A stretch of 6,012 bases of DNA from contig JAGQQZ010000374.1 of NCBI GenBank assembly GCA_020425915.1, forward strand, positions 1 to 6,012, written 5' to 3'. The position numbers and the translations under genes were made by a program. Shown piece by piece: positions 1 to 6,012 of the stretch. Source of the DNA: Planctomycetota bacterium (GTDB taxonomy: Bacteria > Planctomycetota > UBA1135 > UBA2386). Each line of letters starts with the position of its first letter. Position 1 is the stretch's first letter. Under the pieces are notes generated by a model. The model was not told the DNA's origin. It made no database searches and saw only the letters and a list, made by a program, of their open reading frames with translations.

Positions 1-1391
1 AACGTCAACGCCAACACCGTCACCACCGCGTAGCAAGCCGTCACCACGAGCCCGGGCACGCGCTCCCCGATCCACCGGTGCACGCCCCGCGAAGCCAGCC
101 AGTGCACGACCACCAACGGCCCGACAACCCACGCGAAGCTCGTCCACAGCCCGGCATCGGGGAACGGCTGCCACATCGAGACCTCGGTCCGACCACCGGT
201 TCGATGCGTGAATATCACGTCCAGGATGAACATCGAATCGCGCAGCGACCGCGCGCGGAAGAACACCCACGCGAGCAGCACGACGCTGAGCGTCGACGCC
301 CACGCCACGAACGCGGGCACGAGCCTGCGCCCACGCGTCAGGCGCACCCATTCCCGGTGCAACACGAGCGCCGCGCCGTGGATCCCACCCCAGATGACGA
401 AGTTCCACCCGGCGCCGTGCCACAACCCGCCGAGTAGCATCGTCAACATCAGATTGCGATAGGTGAATCCGCGCGAACCTCGGTTCCCGCCGAGCGGGAT
501 GTAGAGGTAGTCGCGCAGCCAACCCGACAGGCTGATGTGCCACCGCCGCCAGAAGTCCGTGATGTTGCGTGCGAAGTACGGAGCGTCGAAGTTCCGGCGC
601 AACTCGAAGCCGAGCATCCGCGCCGTCGCGATCGCCATGTCGGAGTAGCCGGAGAAGTCGCAGTAGATCTGCACGGCGTACAGCAGCACCGCGATCGTGA
701 CCGACGTCGGCTCGTAGGCCCAGGGCGCCGCGAACATCTGGTCGACCGTGGCGGCGACGCCGTCCGCGATGCAGGCCTTCTTGATGAATCCGACGAGGAA
801 CTGACCGTAGGCCGCCCGGAAATCGACGTCGCGGATCCGCCTCGGCGTGACGAGCTGCGGGAGGAAGTCGACCGCGCGCACGATCGGTCCGGCGACGAGC
901 TGCGGGAAGAACGCGACGTAGAGCGCGAAGTCGGAGAACCGGCGGGTCGGCTCGAGCTTCCCTCGATACACGTCGATCGAGTAGCTCATCGTCTGGAACG
1001 TGAAGAAGCTGATCCCGACCGGCAGCACGATGTCGAGCGTGACCTTGCTCACCGGCAGGCCGAGCCAGCCGAAGAACATCCACGCCGAGTAGGCGAAGAA
1101 GTTGAAGTACTTGAAGAACCCGAGCACGCCCAGGTTCGCGACGAGGCTGAGGATCAACCACCGGCGTGCCCCCCCGCCGACGCGCCTCGCTCGCACGACT
1201 TGCAGCGCCGCCACCCAGTCGACGACGGTCGACGCGAAGATCAGGAACAGGAAGCGCCAGTCCCACGCCGCGTAGAACGCGTAGCTCGCGGCGAGCAGCC
1301 AGTGCTTGCGGAGCGCGTGGCTCCGCAGCAGCCAGTGCACCGCGAAGACGACGAGGAAGAACCCGAGGAAGCGTGGCTCGGTGAAGATCAT
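1..1391 (-). CDS. MBOAT family O-acyltransferase (AlgI/DltB-like), C-terminus beyond the window
   Basis: The frame is open from ATG 1391 to the left edge, giving 463 complete codons without a stop. AlgI-type proteins are around 500 residues, so a modest C-terminal part is probably missing. It is a multi-pass inner-membrane protein with hydrophobic segments including about 7-22, 33-55, 78-95, 119-135, 230-245, 311-323 and 361-378. MBOAT hallmarks are present: FFPQLVAGPI (161-170), YCDFSGYSDMAI (243-254), the RRWHISLSGWLRDYLYIPLG block with His285 (282-301), and GLWHGAGWNFVIWGGIHG (322-339), in which His325 corresponds to the catalytic histidine of AlgI/DltB. The family carries an acyl group, usually acetyl, from a cytoplasmic donor through the membrane to an extracytoplasmic acceptor protein or polymer. 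The start overlaps the SGNH stop (ATGA) and no good Shine-Dalgarno precedes it, so translation is probably coupled. The pairing supports O-acetylation of an exopolysaccharide. A seven-C run at 1169-1175 does not disturb the frame. DltB-like D-alanylation is less likely because no dltA or dltC is visible. Confidence 0.96.
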   Translation of the reverse strand, partial: MIFTEPRFLGFFLVVFAVHWLLRSHALRKHWLLAASYAFYAAWDWRFLFLIFASTVVDWVAALQVVRARRVGGGARRWLILSLVANLGVLGFFKYFNFFAYSAWMFFGWLGLPVSKVTLDIVLPVGISFFTFQTMSYSIDVYRGKLEPTRRFSDFALYVAFFPQLVAGPIVRAVDFLPQLVTPRRIRDVDFRAAYGQFLVGFIKKACIADGVAATVDQMFAAPWAYEPTSVTIAVLLYAVQIYCDFSGYSDMAIATARMLGFELRRNFDAPYFARNITDFWRRWHISLSGWLRDYLYIPLGGNRGSRGFTYRNLMLTMLLGGLWHGAGWNFVIWGGIHGAALVLHREWVRLTRGRRLVPAFVAWASTLSVVLLAWVFFRARSLRDSMFILDVIFTHRTGGRTEVSMWQPFPDAGLWTSFAWVVGPLVVVHWLASRGVHRWIGERVPGLVVTACYAVVTVLALT

Positions 1392-2470
1392 CGACCCGAC
1401 CCGGAAGCGCTCCGCCGCGCATCGTCCATTCGCACGATCGGTTCGATCCGGTCCGCGAGCTGATCGGTCAGGATCTTCGCGCCCGACGAGTTCAGGTGCA
1501 CCGGATCGAAGAAGTTCTCGAAGCGGTAGAGCGACTCGAATCGGGAGGGCCGGTCGAATGCGACGATCGGCACCTCTCGCGCGAGCGCGTCGATCCCTTC
1601 GTGGCCTGGTTCGATGCGATCGTACAGGTCGGGCAACACGACGAAGATCGGCTCGATTCCGACGGCGCGTACTCGCCGGACCTGGGCGCGGAACGTGGAC
1701 TCGTCGAAACGTCGGGTCGGGGCCGAGTGCGCGCCGAGTTCGACGGCGGGCACCGCGTCCCGCTCGAACCAATCTCGCCGCGCGAGGAATTCGCGGTGTC
1801 CCGCGATCATCCGCTGCGACTCGTTGGACTCCATCGGCGCCCAGCCGCGACCGTCGAGGATCCACGACTCGGCCGGTGTGGGATCGAGCTCCGGGTGGAC
1901 CCACTCTTGGACGATCCTCGGACCCTGGCCGACGCGGAACACGTTCGACGCCGTGTGCACGACGTGGAACCACGCGATGCGCGACCGTTCGGCCAGGTCG
2001 AGCGGCGTCGCCGCCAGCGTGCGCAAGGTCGGCAGGAGTTCCTCGGGCGTGTGCCAGGCGACGCTCTGCGCGGACATCCAGTTGCCGTCGCCGGGCTCGA
2101 CGCTGTGGTTCGAGAGCTCGATGACCACGAATCGGAGCCCGCGCGGTCGCAACGCGAGCACCCAGCGCAGCAGGGCGTCGACGTCGTACGGCAGCATGCC
2201 ACCGACACCGAGGTTGAACGAGTGCGTCGGTCGCCCGAGTTCGCCCATCCGCGCGTCGAACGACTCGGGAATCACGGCGCGACGCATCCGACTGGAGCCG
2301 AGGAACAACACGTCGTACGGCGGCTCCGCGGTCGCGACGTGGACGAGCTTGGTGCGCACGCGATCGCGGTAGCCCCAGGTGTCGGCCCACCGGACGAACA
2401 CCGTGGTCGCGACGACCGCGACCACGAACACACCGAGATGCGCGGCGACCCGAGCGATTCCGGTGCGCAC
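1388..2470 (-). CDS. Membrane-anchored SGNH-like O-acyltransferase/esterase, probable partner of the MBOAT
   Basis: Starting at GTG 2470 the protein has 360 residues. A short basic N-terminus is followed by one hydrophobic segment at about 8-26 (VAAHLGVFVVAVVATTVFV), a signal anchor that would place the main domain outside the cytoplasmic membrane. Its SGNH-type motifs are FLGSSRM at 56-62 (candidate nucleophile Ser60; GSS in place of GDS, as in DltD), NLGVGG at 86-91, and DPVHLN at 322-327, whose Asp322 and His325 would complete the triad. The open frame also allows an ATG at 2530 (380 residues), but that would overlap the preceding gene by 49 bases and add a polar extension before the anchor. 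The GTG has a strong AGGAG site 8 bases upstream. The stop overlaps the MBOAT start as ATGA. MBOAT/SGNH pairs such as AlgI with AlgJ/AlgX and DltB with DltD move acyl groups onto extracellular polymers, so this protein probably performs or assists the periplasmic transfer step. A deacetylase role is possible. Confidence 0.85.
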   Translation of the reverse strand: MRTGIARVAAHLGVFVVAVVATTVFVRWADTWGYRDRVRTKLVHVATAEPPYDVLFLGSSRMRRAVIPESFDARMGELGRPTHSFNLGVGGMLPYDVDALLRWVLALRPRGLRFVVIELSNHSVEPGDGNWMSAQSVAWHTPEELLPTLRTLAATPLDLAERSRIAWFHVVHTASNVFRVGQGPRIVQEWVHPELDPTPAESWILDGRGWAPMESNESQRMIAGHREFLARRDWFERDAVPAVELGAHSAPTRRFDESTFRAQVRRVRAVGIEPIFVVLPDLYDRIEPGHEGIDALAREVPIVAFDRPSRFESLYRFENFFDPVHLNSSGAKILTDQLADRIEPIVRMDDARRSASGSGR

Positions 2471-2478
2471 GAGCAGCA

Positions 2479-2484
2479 CTCCTA
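2479..2484 (-). promoter_or_regulatory. Ribosome-binding site of the SGNH gene, overlapping the fusion-gene stop
   Basis: The minus strand reads TAGGAG, in which the TAG is the stop codon of the FemAB fusion gene and AGGAG is a near-perfect Shine-Dalgarno core. Eight bases later comes GTG at 2470-2468. The spacing decides for this GTG over the ATG at 2530 and over the GTG at 2479, whose first base lies within the Shine-Dalgarno itself. Confidence 0.7.
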
Positions 2485-4533
2485 CGGCAGGTAGCGCGAG
2501 AGCTTGCCGCCGAGGCTGTTCGCCATGCACAGCGGCAGCTTCGACCAGATCTGGCGCGGTCGCTCGAGACGCGGGTTGCTCGGGTTGAAGCTCGGCAGCT
2601 CGGCGTCCTCCGCGAGCAAGATGTACTCGTAGTGCAGCTGCTCGGGTTCGAAGCCCATGTTCTTCTTGAACTTCGCTGCGCCGCTGTCGCGGCGGCTACG
2701 ACCGAAGTCGAACACGCGGAAGCCGCGCTCGACCGCCCACTCCATGATCTTGCAGTAGATGTAGTCGTTGGCACCCGTGCCACGTGCCGCGAGGTCGGCG
2801 CCGGCGTAGTACGCGTAGACGCAGTCCTTGAAGCAGAAGCTCATCACCGAGACGAGCACGCGATCGTCGTCGTCGATGACGTTGTGGACCACGATCTGGC
2901 GACCGAACTCCTCGGTCAGCGCTCGGAACCAGCGATACGGAAGGGTCGGCGAGCCGAGGCGCTTCTTGTCGCGAGCGAACAGTTCGAAGAACTTGCCGAG
3001 ATCGGTGGACTCGACGCAGGTCAGCCCGTGGCGGTCGCGCGCACGCCGAACTTCCGCGCGGGCGCGCTTCTTGATCGACGGCATGACCTGGTCGACGGTC
3101 GACGGCAACTCGCGACGGAAGGTGAGGTAGAGGTCGCTGCTGGACCGTTCGCCCGGGCGTTCTCCCAGGTGTCGCAGTTCGATGTACTTCGCGCCGAGCT
3201 GTCGCCCGATCCGCTGCGCGACTGCGAACAGTTCGGTCTGCGCGGCCTCGTCGACGGCGAGCACGCCGCCGTACACGGCGTACGGCAGACTGATGATCTG
3301 GTTGCCGACGAACGGACTCTTGAACCAGAACAGCGGCAGCACGCCGACCCATCGACGCCCCTGTTCGGCGACGAGGTAGTGAGGTTCGTGGCCGAAGGTC
3401 TCGACGACGACCCGCCGCCAACCCGTGAGATGGAAGAACGTCCCGTCGGGATGTGAGTGGACGAACGAGTCCCAACGCGCGTCCTCGCCGGGGACCAGCT
3501 CCCGGACCGTGATCGGGAGGTCCTCGTCGCGGACCTCGGGGGACTCGATCCGACGCTCGACCGGAGGTGCCGCGCCGAGCTCGGCACCACCCTCGAGGAT
3601 CTCGTCGATCTTGTAGTTCCGAAGGCTGCCGGACTGCGTGAAGATGATGATCTCGCCCACCAGGCCGAAGCCGACCAGCTGGAAGCCGAACGCGATCAGG
3701 ATCATCCCCAGCACGAAGATCGGGTGATCGCTGAGACCACCCTTCATCGTGAGCTTGTCCCAGACCGGCTTCGAACACAGCACGGCGCCGACGACCATCG
3801 TCATCAGCCCGAGCATCCCGAAGAACCGGAGCGGTCGCTGGGTGAACCGAGTCAGGAACGTGATGGCGAGGATGTCGAGCAGGCGACGGACGTACACGCC
3901 GACGCCGTAGAACCCTCGCCGCCCCTTCTCCTCCCGGTGTCGGACCTTGACCTCGACGACCCGGAAGCCTTGACGCTGCGCGAGCACCGGCAGGAACCGG
4001 TACATCTCCCCGTAGACGTTCACGTCTTCGAGCACCTGGCGTCGCATCCCGCGCAGGCTGCTGTTGAGGTCGTGGAACCGGATCCCCATGACGACCCGCA
4101 ACAGCCAGTTGAAGATCCGGGACTGCAACCGGTTCAACCAGGGGTCGACGCGCGGGTGGCGCCAGGTCGCGACGAAGTCGGCGCCGGTCTGCATCGCCTC
4201 GACCAGCTTGATCAGGTCCTGCGGTTCGCTCTGCAAGTACTGCGGCGCATTCACGATCAGTCGACCGCGGGCGCGCGCGACACCGGCCGACAGGGCGATC
4301 GCCTCGCCGAGACCTTCGCCTTGGAGTCGCACGATCTTGATCGGGAACTCGTCCGACGCCGCCTCGAGCTCCTGGACGACCGTCGGATGGACGCCGTCGA
4401 GCACGAAGATGAGCTCGAACTCGTAGCCGCCGTTCCGGAGCGGGCTGCTGTAACCCTCGAGCAGCGCGCGCACGTCGATTTCGGAGGTCGTGACCGGCAC
4501 GACGACCGAGATGAACTCCTGCCTGCCGTTCAT
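2482..4533 (-). CDS. Fusion of a degenerate GT2 membrane module with a FemAB-family acyltransferase
   Basis: This is a 683-residue protein in two parts. Residues about 6-230 align by eye with the GT2 domain of the upstream gene and are followed by membrane helices at about 234-254 and 271-298. Its catalytic motifs are lost: the DDGS region reads VLDGVHP (44-50), and where the neighbour has DGDLQNDP this protein has NAPQYLQSEP (95-104), so the metal-binding DXD is absent. The fold landmarks LSAGVARARG (81-90), MYRF (177-180) and VRHR (197-200) remain. After a linker (about 302-338), residues 340-683 form a complete FemAB/GNAT-like domain, with FHLTGWRRV at 367-375, LPYAVYGGVL at 416-425, and the hallmark FDFGRSRRDSGAAKFKKNMG at 608-627 followed by FEPEQLHYEY at 628-637. 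This pattern is typical of FemAB proteins associated with XrtA/PEP-CTERM exopolysaccharide loci, normally free-standing proteins of about 340-350 residues. FemAB enzymes classically use aminoacyl-tRNA to modify peptidoglycan precursors; the substrate of the XrtA-linked branch is not established. The likely role is modification of a lipid-linked or surface glycan at the cytoplasmic membrane face, with the GT2 part as anchor, acceptor-binding platform or partner of the upstream enzyme. Confidence 0.92.
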   Translation of the reverse strand: MNGRQEFISVVVPVTTSEIDVRALLEGYSSPLRNGGYEFELIFVLDGVHPTVVQELEAASDEFPIKIVRLQGEGLGEAIALSAGVARARGRLIVNAPQYLQSEPQDLIKLVEAMQTGADFVATWRHPRVDPWLNRLQSRIFNWLLRVVMGIRFHDLNSSLRGMRRQVLEDVNVYGEMYRFLPVLAQRQGFRVVEVKVRHREEKGRRGFYGVGVYVRRLLDILAITFLTRFTQRPLRFFGMLGLMTMVVGAVLCSKPVWDKLTMKGGLSDHPIFVLGMILIAFGFQLVGFGLVGEIIIFTQSGSLRNYKIDEILEGGAELGAAPPVERRIESPEVRDEDLPITVRELVPGEDARWDSFVHSHPDGTFFHLTGWRRVVVETFGHEPHYLVAEQGRRWVGVLPLFWFKSPFVGNQIISLPYAVYGGVLAVDEAAQTELFAVAQRIGRQLGAKYIELRHLGERPGERSSSDLYLTFRRELPSTVDQVMPSIKKRARAEVRRARDRHGLTCVESTDLGKFFELFARDKKRLGSPTLPYRWFRALTEEFGRQIVVHNVIDDDDRVLVSVMSFCFKDCVYAYYAGADLAARGTGANDYIYCKIMEWAVERGFRVFDFGRSRRDSGAAKFKKNMGFEPEQLHYEYILLAEDAELPSFNPSNPRLERPRQIWSKLPLCMANSLGGKLSRYLP

Positions 4534-5552
4534 CGGGCGGATGCCTCCGACGCGGTCAAGGAGATGCGGCGGCGGAAGAACTTCGACACGTTGAGCTGCA
4601 ACTCGGCGAGGAAGCCGAGCAACCCGACGTTGATCGCGACGAGCAGGGTGATCGTCGCAGCCGTGATGAACGACGAGTCGAACCGATCCATGCGCACGAT
4701 CTCCTCACCCGTCGACGAGAGCTTGTAGAACCCGAGGACGAACAGGAACGGAGCCGCGAGGAACAGCGGCAACGACAGCAAACCGAACCAGCGGATCGGA
4801 TGCGCCGCGAACTGGATCAGCATCTTGATGACGATCAGGTCGGCGACGACGCGGAAGATCCGCCCCAGGCCATACTTGGACTCGCCGTACAGCCGGGCGT
4901 GGTGCCGCACCGGGACCTCCGCGATCCGGGCGCCGAGCCCGGCGCCCAGGGCGGCGATGAACCGGTGCATGTCGGAGTAGAGGTTCAGGCTCCGGACCAC
5001 CCAGGCGCGATACGCCTTCAGCGAACAACCGGTGTCGTGGATCGGCACGCCGGTCGTGCGTCGGATCAGCAGGTTCGCGAGCTTCGACGGCAGGAGTCGC
5101 GTCGCGTAGGCGTCCTTCCGATTGCGACGCCAGCCGCAGACGATGTCGTAGCCCTGATCGAGTTTCTCGACGACGCGCCGGATGTCGGCGGGGTCGTTCT
5201 GCAGGTCGCCGTCCATCGTCACGACGGTCGAACCGCGCGCGTAGTCGAAGCCGGCCGACATCGCGGCCGTCTGCCCGTAATTGCGGCGGAACAGAACGAC
5301 TCGAAGGTTCGGATCGTCCGCGGCCAGGCGTCGCATGATCTCACGGCTGCCGTCGGTGCTGCCGTCGTCGACGAACAGGATCTCGTAGTCCCGCCCCATC
5401 GCCTGCAGGGCACAGCTCAGCGCGCTGTGCAGCGCCATGACGTTCTCGACCTCGTTGTAGATCGGGATCACGACGCTGACCTCGACGCGACCGCCGGGGG
5501 AGTCGATCGGGCCAGGGCCTTCGTCGATCGGTTCGATGGAGTGGGTCGTCAT
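4530..5552 (-). CDS. Membrane-anchored family 2 glycosyltransferase (DPM1/GtrB/ArnC-like)
   Basis: This 340-residue enzyme probably transfers a sugar from a nucleotide donor to a polyprenyl phosphate at the cytoplasmic face of the inner membrane. The GT-A fold begins at about residue 24 (VSVVIPIYNE). Key motifs are intact: DDGS at 62-65 for nucleotide binding, the metal-binding DGD in DGDLQNDP at 114-121, CSLKAYR at 176-182, MHRF at 195-198, and the RHHAR...YGESKYGLGR segment at 216-231 typical of polyprenyl-phosphate glycosyltransferases. An amphipathic stretch (about 232-250) leads into two membrane helices at about 253-275 and 294-316, and the C-terminus is basic. The length fits GtrB/ArnC-like proteins. 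The ATG at 5552 is the only sensible start, although no Shine-Dalgarno sequence precedes it. The stop overlaps the next start as ATGA, so the two are probably translationally coupled. The sugar cannot be told from sequence. The next gene carries a degenerate copy of the same architecture. Confidence 0.95.
   Translation of the reverse strand: MTTHSIEPIDEGPGPIDSPGGRVEVSVVIPIYNEVENVMALHSALSCALQAMGRDYEILFVDDGSTDGSREIMRRLAADDPNLRVVLFRRNYGQTAAMSAGFDYARGSTVVTMDGDLQNDPADIRRVVEKLDQGYDIVCGWRRNRKDAYATRLLPSKLANLLIRRTTGVPIHDTGCSLKAYRAWVVRSLNLYSDMHRFIAALGAGLGARIAEVPVRHHARLYGESKYGLGRIFRVVADLIVIKMLIQFAAHPIRWFGLLSLPLFLAAPFLFVLGFYKLSSTGEEIVRMDRFDSSFITAATITLLVAINVGLLGFLAELQLNVSKFFRRRISLTASEASAR
4544..4548 (-). 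promoter_or_regulatory. Ribosome-binding site of the GT2-FemAB fusion gene
   Basis: The minus strand reads GGAGG inside the last codons of the upstream glycosyltransferase gene, 10 bases before the ATG at 4533. This strong Shine-Dalgarno core, together with the ATGA overlap at 4533-4530, fixes the start of the fusion gene and suggests coupled translation. Confidence 0.7.
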
Positions 5553-5583
5553 GGGGCGAACGGCGAGCCGGGAACCATACCAA

Positions 5584-5607
5584 CCACACTGCTCGATTGC
5601 TGTGTGG
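5584..5607. repeat. Imperfect inverted repeat in the intergenic gap
   Basis: CCACAC at 5584-5589 is the reverse complement of GTGTGG at 5602-5607. Past one mismatch, two more G-C pairs can form, leaving a 6-base loop. It lies in the only non-coding gap of the window (5553-5619), just after the stop of the 116-residue gene and about 30 bases before the glycosyltransferase ATG. In the direction of transcription no clean run of T follows, so a strong intrinsic terminator is not supported. It could be a weak attenuator, a protein-binding site or chance. No convincing -35/-10 pair was found in the gap. Confidence 0.35.
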
Positions 5608-5619
5608 GGGTCTGGATCA

Positions 5620-5970
5620 TCAACAGATGGCGATCCACACCGCGGAGGCGACGATCGCGGCGATCAACCCGAACCAAGGCCACAGCACGTCGATCGAGCG
5701 GCGTCGCCCGAAGCCCGGTCCGGCGACCACGTTCGGCGCGTCCTCGTCCCCCGGCAGCCAATGCTGCGGCTCCGGCCGGGGCCGGGTCGGGTCCGGCACG
5801 GCGTGGCCCTTGTACTCGCGGATCAGCCGCGCCCTCGCTGGCGGCCCCGATTCCGCGAGCGCCTCGCCGCTCGGCGGCGGCAGCAGTCGGAGTCCGCCGC
5901 CATCGGGGTCCTGGGGAGTTGCTCCGTCCTGCCAGTCGGGTCGCTCGAGGGTGTCGCGCGGATCGGTCAT
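5620..5970 (-). CDS. Small proline-rich protein with a C-terminal membrane anchor, function unknown
   Basis: This 116-residue protein is not one I recognise. Residues 1-90 are polar, rich in Pro, Gly, Asp and Arg, and probably largely disordered, with proline clusters at about 31-33 and 59-68. A single hydrophobic helix covers about 96-115 (core WPWFGLIAAIVASAVWIAIC), and the protein ends in Cys. Basic residues GRRR at 88-91 just before the helix favour a cytoplasmic N-terminal domain, as in a tail-anchored protein. There is no signal peptide. The ATG has an AGGGA ribosome-binding site 7 bases upstream. The stop lies 67 bases before the glycosyltransferase gene, so it may belong to the same transcript or end the preceding one. 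It could be a small accessory or scaffold protein of the envelope pathway, but nothing in the sequence shows a function. The coding call rests on the ribosome-binding site, the hydropathy pattern and the tight packing. Confidence 0.6.
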   Translation of the reverse strand: MTDPRDTLERPDWQDGATPQDPDGGGLRLLPPPSGEALAESGPPARARLIREYKGHAVPDPTRPRPEPQHWLPGDEDAPNVVAGPGFGRRRSIDVLWPWFGLIAAIVASAVWIAIC

Positions 5971-6012
5971 GCCATCGTCCCTATCGGCACCTCGGAGCGA
6001 CGCCTTGCGCCA
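5967..6012 (-). CDS. Possible 3' end of an upstream gene (partial)
   Basis: A minus-strand frame is open from the right edge for 14 complete codons (GARRRSEVPIGTMA) and ends at a TGA at 5969-5967. That TGA overlaps the ATG of the 116-residue gene at 5970 in the same ATGA arrangement used at two other junctions in this window. The overlap is the only real evidence. Fourteen open codons mean little in GC-rich DNA, another frame is also open here, and no domain can be recognised. If real, the upstream gene would be translationally coupled to the small membrane protein. Confidence 0.3.
   Translation of the reverse strand, partial: GARRRSEVPIGTMA
5978..5982 (-). promoter_or_regulatory. Ribosome-binding site of the 116-residue gene
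   Basis: The minus strand reads AGGGA, followed by 7 bases and then ATG at 5970. It is an imperfect Shine-Dalgarno match at good spacing and supports this ATG. Another ATG at 5975-5973 lies in a different frame and ends after two codons. Confidence 0.45.

Noticed and set aside
1169..1175. Run of seven C that could signal a frameshift in the MBOAT gene
   Set aside because: The same reading frame carries recognisable MBOAT sequence on both sides, so the run is read through correctly as part of a glycine stretch.
537..1463. A 308-codon plus-strand open frame
   Set aside because: Antisense to the MBOAT gene, whose conserved His blocks are unmistakable. The plus-strand product is charged and repetitive without a domain.
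1496..2494. A 332-codon plus-strand open frame
   Set aside because: Antisense to the SGNH gene, low-complexity Arg/Asp/His composition, no recognisable fold. The minus-strand frame has clear motifs.
2632..3456. A 274-codon plus-strand open frame
   Set aside because: Antisense to the FemAB domain, where the minus strand carries the family hallmark motif. No start signal or domain on the plus strand.
2696..3778. A 360-codon minus-strand open frame in another phase inside the fusion gene
   Set aside because: An out-of-phase shadow, Arg-rich and without domains. The overlapping frame encodes well-conserved protein.
3457..4728. A 423-codon plus-strand open frame
   Set aside because: It lies wholly antisense to the GT2-FemAB fusion and the end of the glycosyltransferase gene. 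Its product is rich in Arg, Asp, Glu, His and Pro without domains, as expected from a shadow frame in GC-rich DNA.
5574..5579. TATGGT on the minus strand as a -10 promoter element for the glycosyltransferase gene
   Set aside because: It matches TATAAT at only four of six positions and no acceptable -35 element lies 16-18 bases upstream. Not enough to call a promoter.
5967..5975. Two-codon open frame ATG GCA TGA overlapping the start of the 116-residue gene
   Set aside because: Too short to judge and easily due to chance. The TGA is better explained, if anything, as the end of a longer upstream gene.

Overview
All convincing genes in this window lie on the minus strand and read from right to left. 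The DNA is GC-rich and densely coded, with 4-base ATGA stop/start overlaps and only one real intergenic gap (5553-5619). No stretch over 300 bases lacks a gene. The long plus-strand open frames are antisense shadows typical of high-GC DNA. I see no tRNA, rRNA, CRISPR array or insertion sequence. The content (FemAB of the PEP-CTERM/exosortase-associated type, DPM1/GtrB-like family 2 glycosyltransferases, MBOAT plus SGNH) suggests a high-GC Gram-negative bacterium that makes an exopolysaccharide or modified envelope, for example a deltaproteobacterial or similar lineage. This is inferred from gene content and base composition; the species cannot be named.

Layout in transcription order: (1) a possible C-terminal end of an upstream gene at 6012-5967; (2) a 116-residue proline-rich protein with one C-terminal membrane helix, 5970-5620; (3) a 67-bp gap with an imperfect inverted repeat; (4) an intact membrane-anchored family 2 glycosyltransferase, 5552-4530; (5) a 683-residue two-part protein, 4533-2482, with a GT2-plus-two-helix module like gene 4 but lacking its key aspartates, fused to a complete FemAB/GNAT-like acyltransferase; (6) an SGNH-type protein with an N-terminal membrane anchor, best started at GTG 2470 and ending at 1388; (7) an MBOAT O-acyltransferase of the AlgI/DltB class, starting at 1391 and running off the left edge.

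The four genes from 5552 leftward are probably one operon: genes 4/5 and 6/7 overlap as ATGA, and the ribosome-binding site of gene 6 sits on the stop codon of gene 5. A working model is that the intact glycosyltransferase loads a sugar onto a polyprenyl phosphate. The MBOAT passes an acyl group across the membrane to the anchored SGNH protein, which places it on a surface glycan. The FemAB part of the fusion adds an amino-acid-like or acyl group to a glycan or lipid-linked precursor on the cytoplasmic side. The most unusual item is the pseudo-glycosyltransferase/FemAB fusion lying directly behind its intact paralogue.
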